A stretch of 64,000 bases of DNA from Psychrobium sp. MM17-31 (GTDB lineage Bacteria; Pseudomonadota; Gammaproteobacteria; Enterobacterales; Psychrobiaceae), in contig NZ_JAKRGA010000004.1 in NCBI RefSeq assembly GCF_022347785.1, positions 372,001 to 436,000 on the forward strand, given 5' to 3'. Shown one piece after another: positions 25,001 to 37,297 of the stretch; position 1 is the first letter of the stretch; each line of letters opens with the position of its first letter. The notes under the pieces were generated by a model, which made no database searches, had not been told where the DNA came from, and saw only the letters and a program-made list of their open reading frames with translations. Made by a program: the position numbers and the translations under genes.

Positions 25001-27469
25001 ATGAAAAAATTACTAATTGCATCCCTCGCATTAGGAGCAACTGCCTGTACGACAACGGCAACTAAAGTTGCGGCGCCGGTTGCCAATCAGCCTGTTGAAG
25101 TTATTCAAGCCGCTCAGCCATTACTCAAAGGTGAGCAGCTTACCATGAAGCAAATCATGGCAGATCCTACATGGATGGGCATTGCACCAACCAACGCTCA
25201 ATGGCGCGATGACAATTCGATTTTCTATTCCTTAAAACAAGCTGATTCCCCATTGTACGATGTGTTCGTACAAGCGATTGATGGCAAAGCGAAGAAACTT
25301 GGTTTGGGCGATGCTCATCTTTCGGCACAAGCTAATGGTGTTTTAAATAGCGATAAGTCACTAAAAGCCTTTACTTACCAAGGTAATATTTTCATTAAAG
25401 AGCTAAGCTCGGGCACCATCAAGCAGCTAACTCGTGACTCTTCACGTCGCTCGCAACTACAATTTCTAACCGACGGCCGCTTAGCTTACAAACAAGACAA
25501 TGCTTTCTACGCCATCGATTTAGCCTCAAACAGCAATGCATTATTGGTTGAAATTAAGTTTGCCAAAGCGCCGAAAGCGCCGCAAACACCAACCACCTAC
25601 ATTGGCGCGCAGCAGCACCGCCTAATCAAATACGTAGCATTAGAGCAGCACAACAAAGCAGTGCGTTTCAAGCACAAGCAAGATTTAAAAGCGCAAAATA
25701 AAACAATGGCTACAGCGCCGTTTTATTTAGATCCTAAACATCGTTTAGTTGAAATGAGCCTAAGCCCGAGCGGCGATAAGTTGCTTGTGGCGACTAAAGA
25801 CAAGAGCGTTTCATGGCGCAGTAAACACGACATTATGCCCAACTACCTAGGTAGCCAAGGCTATGTTGAAGCTGTTGATGCCCGTGCACGTGTGGCAGAA
25901 GCAAAACCAAATGCTCATACCTTAGTGTACATTGACGTTGCTACTCGCAAACAACAAACATTAGATTTCAGTCAACTACCGGGTTTTGATGACGATGTAT
26001 TAGCCAGTGTAAAAGCGGAGAATTACGCCAAACAAGGCAAAAAGTACGTCAGTAAAAAAGCGCCGCGTAACATCACTTTGTTACCTGACTGGACATGGCG
26101 CCAAAGCGCGATGGCGTGGAACGACGATGGCTCAGCATTGGCCATTATGCTTGAAGCAAACGATAATAAAGATCGTTGGTTAACTAGCTATGATTTTGCC
26201 AATAACAAATTAAAAACGTTGCACCGTTTACACGATGATGCTTGGGTTAACTACACCTTCAACGAATTTGGTTGGTTAAATGACAACGCAAGCCTGTATT
26301 TCCTATCGGAAGAGAGTGGCTACTCGCAAGTTTATACTGTCGATTTAAAAGGTAAGATCGATCGCGTAACTAGTGGTAAATACGAAATTAGCAGCGTGAC
26401 GTTAAGTGACGACGGTAAAACTATTTTCTACAAAGCGAACAAATCGCACCCTGGTAAATATGAAATCTATCGCACTGATTTAGCTACCAAGCAGCAAACT
26501 CAGCTGACTAAACTTGGCGGCATGACGGATTACAAACTTAGCCCAGCTGAAGACAAGTTATTATTAACGCATTCGTCGCTACTGCGTCATAACGACATTT
26601 ACGTTGCTAGCGCGACTAAACAAGGTGAAGTTAAACGTTTAACCGATACGGTTAGCGAAGAATTTGCCAGCTACGATTGGCAAGCGCCGAAGATTGTTGC
26701 CGTACCGTCGAGTCACGGTGAGCAACCAATTTACGCTAAGATTTATTTACCACCGGGTTTTGATAGCAAAAAAGCAGAATCTTACCCAGCAGTTATCTTT
26801 AACCACGGTGCGGGTTACTTGCAAAATTCACACTATGGTTTCTCGGGTTACTTCCGTGAGTTTATGTTCCACAACTTATTAGCGCAGCAAGGCTATGTGG
26901 TTATGGATATGGATTACCGCGCTTCTAAAGGTTATGGCCGTGACTGGCGTACCGCGATTTATCGTCAAATGGGCACGCCTGAAATTCAAGATTTGGAAGA
27001 TGGGGTCGATTACATGAGTAAGTACTTACAGGTTGATAAAAACCGCGTTGGTACTTACGGTGGTTCGTACGGTGGCTTTATGACATTCATGGCGCTATTC
27101 ACCAAGCCTGAATTATTCCAAGCGGGTGCAGCATTACGTCCAGTAACTGATTGGGCACATTATAATGACGGCTATACTTCTAATATCTTAAACCGTCCAA
27201 ACGACGATGATATTGCTTATCGCAAGAGCTCGCCGATTGAATACGCGCAAAATCTTAATAAGCCTCTGTTAATCATGGCGGGTGTATTAGATGACAACGT
27301 ATTCTTCCAAGACAGCGTGCGTTTAGTTCAGCGTTTGATTGAGCTTGAGAAAGAAGATTTTGAAACGGCGATTTACCCAGTTGAGCCGCATGGCTTTAGA
27401 CAACCATCGAGCTGGTTGGATGAATACCGTCGCATCTTCAAATTATTTGAAGAAAATTTAAAGAAATAG
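25001..27469 (+). CDS. Secreted S9-family prolyl oligopeptidase-like peptidase
   Basis: An 822-residue protein. The leader MKKLLIASLALGATAC looks like a lipoprotein signal with a lax lipobox (ATAC). Beta-propeller repeats span about 90-570. The alpha/beta-hydrolase catalytic domain contains the nucleophile GGSYGG (Ser near 689), Asp in LDDNVFFQD (near 765) and His in EPHGFR (near 796), the order of the S9 peptidases. These cleave oligopeptides (dipeptidyl or acylaminoacyl types). The ATG at 25001 follows AGGAA; an upstream TTG in frame at 24944 would spoil the signal peptide. Confidence 0.9.
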   Translation: MKKLLIASLALGATACTTTATKVAAPVANQPVEVIQAAQPLLKGEQLTMKQIMADPTWMGIAPTNAQWRDDNSIFYSLKQADSPLYDVFVQAIDGKAKKLGLGDAHLSAQANGVLNSDKSLKAFTYQGNIFIKELSSGTIKQLTRDSSRRSQLQFLTDGRLAYKQDNAFYAIDLASNSNALLVEIKFAKAPKAPQTPTTYIGAQQHRLIKYVALEQHNKAVRFKHKQDLKAQNKTMATAPFYLDPKHRLVEMSLSPSGDKLLVATKDKSVSWRSKHDIMPNYLGSQGYVEAVDARARVAEAKPNAHTLVYIDVATRKQQTLDFSQLPGFDDDVLASVKAENYAKQGKKYVSKKAPRNITLLPDWTWRQSAMAWNDDGSALAIMLEANDNKDRWLTSYDFANNKLKTLHRLHDDAWVNYTFNEFGWLNDNASLYFLSEESGYSQVYTVDLKGKIDRVTSGKYEISSVTLSDDGKTIFYKANKSHPGKYEIYRTDLATKQQTQLTKLGGMTDYKLSPAEDKLLLTHSSLLRHNDIYVASATKQGEVKRLTDTVSEEFASYDWQAPKIVAVPSSHGEQPIYAKIYLPPGFDSKKAESYPAVIFNHGAGYLQNSHYGFSGYFREFMFHNLLAQQGYVVMDMDYRASKGYGRDWRTAIYRQMGTPEIQDLEDGVDYMSKYLQVDKNRVGTYGGSYGGFMTFMALFTKPELFQAGAALRPVTDWAHYNDGYTSNILNRPNDDDIAYRKSSPIEYAQNLNKPLLIMAGVLDDNVFFQDSVRLVQRLIELEKEDFETAIYPVEPHGFRQPSSWLDEYRRIFKLFEENLKK

Positions 27470-27526
27470 AATGAATCGTGGCATCATTATTGGTGCCACC
27501 GCTAATTAGGGTTAGTAAGGGTTACA

Positions 27527-28753
27527 GTGAGTCGATTAAAAAACTGGTTGTCAAAAGAAGACAAATCGTTACGTAGTGCCGAGCAAAAGTCTCGGCGCCC
27601 TGCGGCTGATGGTGATGCCAAGAGTGGCTTAAAATCAGCTGGTGTTATTGAAACGGAAACTAATTTCTATCGTTACCTCGTGAGCAAAGCATTGTTGTTG
27701 CCACAAGTGGAAGAGGTAGACACGGAAATTCCAGACAATCGAATTTTACTCGACGTAGAGCTGGCGCCAGCACTTGCTCGCCAAGCGACAAAGCAAGAGA
27801 ACAAAGAGCTGTTTAACGCGCTTAAAGCGCAGTTATTCCAAGATGTTGAAGCGCGCGTTGAAAATCGTTTAACTGCGATTGATGAAGAAACCTATCACCG
27901 CTTTACAATTTCGCCGTATTTAATGGATGCAGTGAATATTGTAAATACTAAAGCCGCCTCTATTTCACGTATTAAACCCTTGGTACTAAAGCACGCGAGT
28001 GTCGTCCAAAACCTTGTTGGGGTAATGAATCGCTTTGGGTTGGTGAATCGTTCTGATGATAAACCACTGGAATCTAAAGACGCAGAATTGTGTCTGGGCT
28101 TTTTAGGCATCGAGAAACTACGAGTATTTCTACCGTATTTAATCGTCCATGAATCGCTAAAAGACACCGGCTCTAAGTTCCATCAACCATCGCGTAAAAT
28201 ATGGAATCACGTGCAAATTACCGCACAAGCAGCAAGTGCACTAGCAACTCTTGAAGAGGAATTAGATCCCGACGAAGTGTATATGATGGCGCTGTTTCAC
28301 GAGATGGGCGCAACTATGTTGCTACATTTGGTGGATGAATGTTTCTATGAGACAAGGCGTGAACTAAGCCGCGATGCAGCTGAATCTGGCGCTTCAGAAG
28401 TGAGTCATAAGTTAGCAGAAATTACCTCGGCAGTGCCTGTGCTTGACCGCTTAATGCCTACAAAGGCCAAAGCGCTAAGTGCTGAAATTGCAGCCCGCTA
28501 CAAGTTAAACTTTTTCCGTTTAGCGCCAACCTTGCAAGAATTAGCACAATCGCTGAGTATTGATGATATGGGACCTGCGGCACGCGTGATTGCTCAGGGC
28601 CGGAGTTACGCAGTATTTAAGCAAATGTATCGCGAAGAATTAATCGATAAAGTCGAAGCGACCGCATTGCTGAATTATTATCAGATTGATGCTGAGAAAA
28701 TGAAACTGCTTAACAAGCAAAAATATCTCAAAGTTCCTAAGGTTGAGCCTTAG
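27527..28753 (+). CDS. HDOD-domain signalling protein
   Basis: A 408-residue cytoplasmic protein. After an acidic/basic linker (about 1-50), an HDOD domain occupies about 130-340, with KAASISRIKPLVLKHASVVQ, CLGFLGIEKLRVFLPYLIV, KIWNHVQITAQAASALATLE and MMALFHEMGATMLLHLVDE. In HDOD proteins the catalytic HD residues of phosphodiesterases are mostly lost and the domain acts in signalling. The start is GTG at 27527 with a weak AAGGG site. Its last codons overlap the convergent substrate-binding gene by 17 bp. Confidence 0.82.
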   Translation: MSRLKNWLSKEDKSLRSAEQKSRRPAADGDAKSGLKSAGVIETETNFYRYLVSKALLLPQVEEVDTEIPDNRILLDVELAPALARQATKQENKELFNALKAQLFQDVEARVENRLTAIDEETYHRFTISPYLMDAVNIVNTKAASISRIKPLVLKHASVVQNLVGVMNRFGLVNRSDDKPLESKDAELCLGFLGIEKLRVFLPYLIVHESLKDTGSKFHQPSRKIWNHVQITAQAASALATLEEELDPDEVYMMALFHEMGATMLLHLVDECFYETRRELSRDAAESGASEVSHKLAEITSAVPVLDRLMPTKAKALSAEIAARYKLNFFRLAPTLQELAQSLSIDDMGPAARVIAQGRSYAVFKQMYREELIDKVEATALLNYYQIDAEKMKLLNKQKYLKVPKVEP

Positions 28754-29498
28754 ACATTCCCTGATAACACGAATTATCGTCATATTGCATCAGCTGGCAC
28801 AAGTCTTTTTCTTGGGCCAGCTTTTTGTATGCGCCTTCGATTTTAGCGATGATTTCTGGCGGGGTTTGCAGGCTAACCGCAATCGAAGGAATTGACGAGA
28901 ATGCGTAGCCAATCTTTTCAATACTATTGACGTCTAAGCCAATATCTATCGCCGCGCGTTGTAGTTGTAAATCTGACGCGATCACCAAATCAACGCGACC
29001 AATTTTAAGCATACCCAGCGTTTGACGGACATGAGTGACTCGACTGATATTCTCAAAACCATGGTGAGTAACGAAGGTATCGTTCGCTGTGCCTATTTGA
29101 GTGCCAATCGTTAATTGTTTCAATTTATCAGATGGAAGGTTTGTCAAATTCGATGACTTTAACGCGTAATAGTTTATATCGGCGCGCGACGGAAAACGTG
29201 CTATCCAATGGAATTTATCTTCTCGTGAGTTAGTGCGGTTAATAGTGTAGATAAGCACATTAGGTTTGGTTTGTGCTAACTGATAGCTGCGCGCCCACGG
29301 CAGAACTGCGATGGTGTAATCAATGTCGGCCAGCTCTAATATTTCTTTGACAAGCTCAGTGTGTGGGCCTTTGACTTCACCGCGTTCGACAAAGTTAAAT
29401 GGCCAAAGGTTTTCTGTTACTACTAATAGCGGTTGCTTGGCATAACAACGCATGCTCAAAATTAAAATAAAGAGTAACAATAGGGCTTTTTTTATCAC
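28737..29498 (-). CDS. Orphan family-3 solute-binding protein, paralogue 1
   Basis: A 253-residue exported protein with a signal peptide (KKALLLLFILILSMRCYA) and the bacterial extracellular solute-binding family 3 fold. Motifs include VVTENLWPFNFVERGEVKGP, VLPWARSYQLAQTKPNVLIY and REDKFHWIARFP. No permease or ATPase gene is nearby, so it may be a sensor or a stand-alone binder. It is 11 bp after a paralogue sharing the PWARSY and DKFHWI motifs; a third lies at 51372-52160. Amino acids are a plausible ligand because family 3 commonly binds them and ast genes sit adjacent; that is inference. Confidence 0.83.
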   Translation of the reverse strand: MIKKALLLLFILILSMRCYAKQPLLVVTENLWPFNFVERGEVKGPHTELVKEILELADIDYTIAVLPWARSYQLAQTKPNVLIYTINRTNSREDKFHWIARFPSRADINYYALKSSNLTNLPSDKLKQLTIGTQIGTANDTFVTHHGFENISRVTHVRQTLGMLKIGRVDLVIASDLQLQRAAIDIGLDVNSIEKIGYAFSSIPSIAVSLQTPPEIIAKIEGAYKKLAQEKDLCQLMQYDDNSCYQGMSKAQP

Positions 29499-29509
29499 AG
29501 GGATCTCCG

Positions 29510-30271
29510 CTACAGCTTTTCTACCTTAATGCAGTCAGCTGGTGCTATCTCCATAATTTTGCATAATCCTTGTGATTTGTGAAGTGCTTGGGCCGTTTGT
29601 TGAAGCTTAGTAACGATCGCCTGAGGTGTTTGTATGCTCATAGCTATGGCGGGTTTAGAGCTAAATGCAGTGTCGATTTTTACAATATCTTGGCGCGCTA
29701 AACCATTTTGGCGAATGGCGTGAAGAATGGCATTTTCAGAGGAGATAACTAAATCAACGCGTCCACGTTTAAGCATGCCAACTGATTGAGTGATTCGTGA
29801 AACGCGACTGACTTTTTCAAACTTGTTGCGCACTAAAAAGGCATCGTTCACCGAGTCTATCAGTGCTGCTATTCGCAACTGCTTTATTGATTCTTTAGTC
29901 TGTGGTGCTAGTTTGTGATCGGCTAGCGCGTAGAAATTACTTTCTACTTTAACTGGAATGTGGGTTATCCAATGAAACTTATCGTGGCGTGAAGCGGTGT
30001 GATTAATGGTGTAAATCATGACATTGGGTTTAGTTCGAGCCATCTGATAACTGCGCGCCCACGGCAATAGCGCTAGGGTATAGTCCATGTCTGCTTGTTC
30101 TAACAATTGTTTGACTAATGTCGTGGCACTGCCCTTGATTTGATTATCTTCTAAATAATTAAATGGCCACAGATCTTCGGTGACGACTAGCAGCGGCGGT
30201 TCCGCTGATGGATTTTGGGCGGTTAAATAGCCACTGTAAAAACACAAAATTAAACAGATTAACCACTTCAT
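29510..30271 (-). CDS. Orphan family-3 solute-binding protein, paralogue 2
   Basis: A 253-residue protein with signal peptide (KWLICLILCFYSGYLTAQ) and the same motifs as paralogue 1: VVTEDLWPFNYLEDNQIKGS, LLPWARSYQMARTKPNVMIY and HDKFHWITHIP. The two are the same length and in tandem, so a local duplication is likely. It is divergent from astC copy 1 across a 352-bp gap, which could hold shared control. Confidence 0.83.
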   Translation of the reverse strand: MKWLICLILCFYSGYLTAQNPSAEPPLLVVTEDLWPFNYLEDNQIKGSATTLVKQLLEQADMDYTLALLPWARSYQMARTKPNVMIYTINHTASRHDKFHWITHIPVKVESNFYALADHKLAPQTKESIKQLRIAALIDSVNDAFLVRNKFEKVSRVSRITQSVGMLKRGRVDLVISSENAILHAIRQNGLARQDIVKIDTAFSSKPAIAMSIQTPQAIVTKLQQTAQALHKSQGLCKIMEIAPADCIKVEKL

Positions 30272-31841
<1,570 letters not shown>

Positions 31842-31852
31842 TAGCGTCTTCG

Positions 31853-31886
31853 AAAAAAGGCGAGTGCATAAACACTCGCCTTTTTT
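31853..31886 (+). terminator. Terminator between astC and astA, copy 1
   Basis: GGCGAGTG / CACTCGCC stem, A run before and six T after, placed 12 bp after the astC stop and 43 bp before the astA start. Confidence 0.88.
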
Positions 31887-31928
31887 ATCCTTTAGCATTC
31901 ATTCACCCATCCAAGTAGAGGATCCATT

Positions 31929-32945
31929 ATGTTGGTCATTCGTCCGATAGTCGCTGCTGACTATCCAGCGTTAATGCAAATTGCTCATGATTCAGGTGTT
32001 GGCTTTACATCTTTGCCAACTAACGAGCAATTGCTGCGCTCTCGAATCGCACATTCAGAAGAATCGTTTGCTGCCAATGCGACAAAGCCGGGCACTGAAG
32101 GTTACCTTATGGTGATGGAAGACACGGATACCGGAACTGTTGTTGGTACCTGTGGGCTTGATTCAGCAGTAGGCTTGGATAATGCGTTTTATCATTATCA
32201 CTTGGGCAAAGTTGTCCATTCATCGCAAGAGCTTAAGCTGCACAACACTATTGATACGCTGACACTGTGTAATGATTACACTGGCGCTGCTGAGCTATGT
32301 ACCTTGTTCTTAAGTGAGTCGGCGCGTGGTGGTAATAACGGCCGTGTTCTTTCTCGTTGTCGCTTCTTAATGTTGGCGGAATTTGGCGAGCGTTTTGGCG
32401 ATAAAGTTATTGCAGAAATGCGTGGTGTGTCAGATGAAAAAGGCAATTCACCGTTTTGGGAGTGGTTAGAAGATCACTTCTTTAGCATGGACTTCCCAAC
32501 GGCTGATTACTTGTCAGGCATCGGCAACAAGGTCTTTATTGCCGAGTTAATGCCGCGCTACCCGATTTACGTCAACTTGTTGAGTGACGAAGCGCAAGAA
32601 GTGATTGGTCATGTCCATGAAAAAACGCGTCCAGCGCTACGTTTATTAGAGCGTGAAGGTTTTAGATACCGCGGCTACGTCGATATTTTCGATGCTGGAC
32701 CAACGGTTGAATGTGAACGTGAACAAATCAAAGCGGTGCGTGATTCTATTCGCGTGAAAGTGAAAGTTAGCGAAGTTGAAGAAGGTGCGCCTTATGTCGC
32801 CTGTAACACTGATTTCCAAAACTTCCGCGCAACTGAGGTGCACATCCACGTCGACCACGACGAAGAGTTTGCATTAATCACACGCGAACATGCCGACGCA
32901 TTAAAAGTGGAAGACGGCGATATTATTCGCGTTCTTTCGCTGTAA
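31929..32945 (+). CDS. astA: Arginine N-succinyltransferase, copy 1
   Basis: A 338-residue AstA, the first step of arginine breakdown by the succinyltransferase route (arginine + succinyl-CoA). Family stretches include MLVIRPIVAADYPALMQIA, FYHYHLGKVVHSSQELKLHN, LCNDYTGAAELCTLFL, FIAELMPRYPIYVNLL and the FDAGPTVEC segment. It differs from copy 2 at very many positions, roughly a third of residues by eye, in contrast with its neighbours astC and astD. It is 18 bp before astD, clearly one operon. Confidence 0.93.
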   Translation: MLVIRPIVAADYPALMQIAHDSGVGFTSLPTNEQLLRSRIAHSEESFAANATKPGTEGYLMVMEDTDTGTVVGTCGLDSAVGLDNAFYHYHLGKVVHSSQELKLHNTIDTLTLCNDYTGAAELCTLFLSESARGGNNGRVLSRCRFLMLAEFGERFGDKVIAEMRGVSDEKGNSPFWEWLEDHFFSMDFPTADYLSGIGNKVFIAELMPRYPIYVNLLSDEAQEVIGHVHEKTRPALRLLEREGFRYRGYVDIFDAGPTVECEREQIKAVRDSIRVKVKVSEVEEGAPYVACNTDFQNFRATEVHIHVDHDEEFALITREHADALKVEDGDIIRVLSL

Positions 32946-32963
32946 TTTATTAAGGAGCATTAA

Positions 32964-34433
<1,470 letters not shown>

Positions 34434-34453
34434 TTTGGACTTAGTTGTTAGAT

Positions 34454-34482
34454 AAAAAAGGGAGCTGCGGCTCCCTTTTTTG
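34454..34482 (+). terminator. Terminator after astD copy 1
   Basis: Stem AAGGGAGC / GCTCCCTT with a TGCG loop, preceded by A and followed by T runs, so probably works in both directions. Confidence 0.9.
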
Positions 34483-34524
34483 TTTCAGCAATGAAATAAA
34501 AGCGATGCTGTTAAACCAGTGCAG

Positions 34525-34959
34525 CTAAAGCATTGGAATGATGCGCAATATATTGATTGCTAATAACGAAATCAGTAATGCCTCGAAGTAGCGTTGAAAG
34601 TTCTTTTTCTCGAATAGCTTATCAAACAGCTTCATGACTCCGACCAGAATCGCCAATCCAATAGCGTATTCATACCATTCATTACCACGCCAATTAAACA
34701 GCTGGCTGATAATGAATGCCGCCAACGCGCCCATCGCAAACGCTAAAAATGAGCGTGTAAATTGATATTGTACTGACGAAAAACCAGTGACAATGACCAC
34801 AGCGCTGCTGACCATTAACAAACCGACGACTAGTGTTGCCAGCATCCAGCCAAGGCCATTTGACGGTAGCTCTCCCCAAATAAAAACGAGAAACCACATA
34901 AACAAGCTAGCGCCAATGGCCTGCGAGACAGAGAAGTCTAATTTATCGCGATTCATCAT
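34525..34959 (-). CDS. Uncharacterised four-helix membrane protein
   Basis: A 144-residue protein with four or five hydrophobic helices (IGASLFMWFLVFIWG, LATLVVGLLMVSSAVVIV, FLAFAMGALAAFIIS, YAIGLAILVGVMKL, ALLISLLAINILRI). No family was recognised. Its start overlaps the stop of the zinc-finger gene upstream (TAATG), so it is the last gene of a three-gene operon. Confidence 0.68.
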   Translation of the reverse strand: MMNRDKLDFSVSQAIGASLFMWFLVFIWGELPSNGLGWMLATLVVGLLMVSSAVVIVTGFSSVQYQFTRSFLAFAMGALAAFIISQLFNWRGNEWYEYAIGLAILVGVMKLFDKLFEKKNFQRYFEALLISLLAINILRIIPML

Positions 34960-36635
34960 TATTCCTTGTAATCCAGCTTCTTCATTAACACATCTGACTG
35001 ATACTCATTTGCTGCCTGTGCTTGTTTAGCCCAGCTCTTTTTGCGCGCGAAAAGAATGCCAACTAATAGAGCTAATATCGATAAATCCAGTATTGGCAAG
35101 GCAATGAGTAAATCGCCGATAGTACCTACGTGCGCTTTGCCTGCTGCACTTGTGAAGAAAATAACAAACAGTGAAAAAATCGGTAGGGTGATCCAAAACC
35201 ACCTTAAGATCCGCTTAGTGGAAAGGTTTTTCTTCGCGCCTAGGGCCTTCATCATGATAATGGCAGGGATATAAAATATCAGTGCTGAAACAGTGAGAAT
35301 ATTTAAGAACTGATGAGAGAGTTGAAAGCTATTCACTATCTTCTTCATTCCCAGCGCAAGATTATATAAGTTGAAGTGCTCGACAACTCCGCTACCGAGC
35401 TGCCAAGCAAAAGCCATCAATATCGCGGCTAATACGCCTAATGCGGCAGCAGAGTTAGCAAAGATATTTAAGACCGAGAGTTTACTACGGGCTTGCTGAA
35501 ACTTTTGCTGCAATGCTATTAGTAATTCGTGCATCGCTTTGGTGGATTTACTGGTAATCATGCGTTTGGTGCGCAGCTCGTTGTAAGGAACAACTTTACC
35601 TTCGCGGCTAGATTCACCGCACACGTTGAATAGCGGAGAAGATGTTAAACACTTTATCTTTTGTGGTGATATTTGATTCGCTGCAAGTGCAGAAGTAGCG
35701 GCGTTATAAGTGTGTTCGGTATAGATATAATCACAATCATAAATGAGTCCGCCTAGGGTTTTAAGTTGCCCTTTGCTCGTTGCAAACTCTCCCTGTAGCG
35801 TGGCGTTACAATCGGCGGCAGTAATTTCACCGGGAATAGTGACGGTAAACGCGCCATTGTCGTGATCGGTGACTTGTTGTTTGCTCAACTGCCAAGTACC
35901 AGCATCTTGTAGTTCGAAATCGTCTTGATCACCATGCAGATAATCGTTGGTCCATGTTGTGGTTTCGAACTTGCTCCATTTATGCTTCCAGTTACCTAGT
36001 TTTGCATAAATATCAACGGTTTCAATATAGGTATTCTGACCATCACCATGACAGGTAGAACACCTGTTTTGCCCTGAACCGCCACAGCCTGAGCAGGTAA
36101 CGCGATAATTTCTATAGCCATAGCGAGGTTCTTGTCTCGTCACGTAACCACGTGAGTCTCTGTATTCGTCATAACCAACGATTTCATAACGCGACTCATC
36201 GACTTGGCCTGATCCATAACACGTGCCACAAGTGACTCTGCCCCGACCACCACAAGGTGAGCAAGTGACTAGGCAAGAGTGTTCAAATACCTTTAACGGC
36301 AATTTCTTACGGTGGACAGACGCAAATAAAGAATTATTAGATAGCTCTTTGTATAGCGCATCACATACGCTTTTTCGCTGCCCATTTATCGATGACTCTA
36401 TCGCTTTTTTGGAGTAACTTTTTACTTCGGCAACGCTTGAACAGTTGTAACTATTAATACCGCCTAATTCTCGAGAATTATGGGAGTAATCAATGTTAAA
36501 TACAGCGGTTACCAAAATATCTTTGGCCTCTCTACGCGGAGTGCTACTCGCCGTTAAATTCAATTTGAAATTAGGCAGCCATTTATTTGTAAGCCTCGCA
36601 AAGGGACTTAAGAAAGCATCTTGATTATTATTCAT
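34959..36635 (-). CDS. Membrane protein with DnaJ-type zinc-finger repeats
   Basis: A 558-residue protein. It carries two paired CxxCxGxG-type clusters like the cysteine-rich domain of DnaJ: CSPCGGRG and CGTCYGSG (Cys 125, 128, 136, 139), and CSGCGGSG and CSTCHGDG (Cys 181, 184, 192, 195). The C-terminal third has several membrane helices (about 395-530). There is no J domain. It could be a membrane-bound holdase or chaperone-like factor; the function is unknown. It is flanked in one operon by a PEGA protein (upstream, 1-bp gap) and a small membrane protein (overlapping). Confidence 0.75.
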   Translation of the reverse strand: MNNNQDAFLSPFARLTNKWLPNFKLNLTASSTPRREAKDILVTAVFNIDYSHNSRELGGINSYNCSSVAEVKSYSKKAIESSINGQRKSVCDALYKELSNNSLFASVHRKKLPLKVFEHSCLVTCSPCGGRGRVTCGTCYGSGQVDESRYEIVGYDEYRDSRGYVTRQEPRYGYRNYRVTCSGCGGSGQNRCSTCHGDGQNTYIETVDIYAKLGNWKHKWSKFETTTWTNDYLHGDQDDFELQDAGTWQLSKQQVTDHDNGAFTVTIPGEITAADCNATLQGEFATSKGQLKTLGGLIYDCDYIYTEHTYNAATSALAANQISPQKIKCLTSSPLFNVCGESSREGKVVPYNELRTKRMITSKSTKAMHELLIALQQKFQQARSKLSVLNIFANSAAALGVLAAILMAFAWQLGSGVVEHFNLYNLALGMKKIVNSFQLSHQFLNILTVSALIFYIPAIIMMKALGAKKNLSTKRILRWFWITLPIFSLFVIFFTSAAGKAHVGTIGDLLIALPILDLSILALLVGILFARKKSWAKQAQAANEYQSDVLMKKLDYKE

Positions 36636-36636
36636 G

Positions 36637-36972
36637 TTATTTTTTGACTAGCGAGAAGTTAAAGCGAGTTTTTTTGCCGTTGAGGGTAATCCAGCGGCGC
36701 TGTGTTTCGTAACCGGGGCTTGATACTTCAACGTCATAGCGTCCAGCCTTGAGTTTCATATTGGCACGATATTTAGGGCTAATATTCATAATTCTTACCT
36801 TGGCATTGCGTGGCAAAGTGACAATGCGTAGTGGATATTTCGCTATTTGCTGAGAAGGCGGTGGTTTCGCTACTGCTTTTTTAATTGTCGGCTTTGGTGA
36901 GCCGTTTAAGAAAATAGTAAGAATGGCTAGAACAGCCCAAATCCCTATGGCGTATTTAAATGATATCGTCAC
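36637..36972 (-). CDS. Membrane-anchored PEGA-domain protein
   Basis: A 111-residue protein. One N-terminal membrane helix (YAIGIWAVLAILTIFLNG), a Pro/Lys linker, then a single PEGA-like beta domain (RIVTLPRNAKVRIMNISPKY, LKAGRYDVEVSSPGYETQ). PEGA domains often sit on surface or S-layer-associated proteins. It is the first gene of the operon with the zinc-finger and four-helix proteins. Confidence 0.72.
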   Translation of the reverse strand: MTISFKYAIGIWAVLAILTIFLNGSPKPTIKKAVAKPPPSQQIAKYPLRIVTLPRNAKVRIMNISPKYRANMKLKAGRYDVEVSSPGYETQRRWITLNGKKTRFNFSLVKK

Positions 36973-37297
36973 GATTTCGCTCTAGTAATGCTCGATGTGG
37001 CAATCAGTATGATGCCAAATAATTCGCTAACTCTATATTCGTATTATATTTTTTTCAATGGTTCTTTTGTATTGGAAGTTCATGAGCTCTTGGTTAGCAA
37101 CCAAGCGCAATAACCAGAAGTTAATGACACGGAAATGCCCGAGCTTCAACAGGCTTAGTACTTTTTCTTTTTTGACAGTGAGCTGCGGCTCCCTTTTTTA
37201 TGTCTAGATTTTTATAAAACCTACATAATAGAATTAATGTTTGACAGTGATTCAATAAACTCTATTATGTAGGTATTAATATTTACAGAGTTTACCA
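36973..37297. other. Gap with orphan terminator-like hairpin and padR control region
   Basis: The 325-bp gap between a leftward operon and padR holds, at 37180-37199, GAGCTGCGGCTCCC followed by a T run. This is nearly the astD terminator at 34454-34482 but no gene precedes it. The right end holds the padR promoter. Nothing else was recognised. Confidence 0.55.
37220..37273 (+). promoter_or_regulatory. padR promoter bracketed by a 13-bp inverted repeat
   Basis: CCTACATAATAGA (37220-37232) and TCTATTATGTAGG (37261-37273) are perfect inverted repeats. Between and within them lie TTGACA (37241-37246) and TATTAT (37263-37268), 16 bp apart. The arms resemble ATGT/ACAT-containing PadR operators, so autoregulation is likely. 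Confidence 0.75.

Noticed and set aside
27478-27505. Terminator after the S9 peptidase gene
   Set aside because: GTGGCA / TGCCAC can pair, but there is no T run and the loop is large, so it was not called.
37158-37200. End of a lost plus-strand gene
   Set aside because: No residual coding frame precedes the hairpin; only the terminator-like element is reported.
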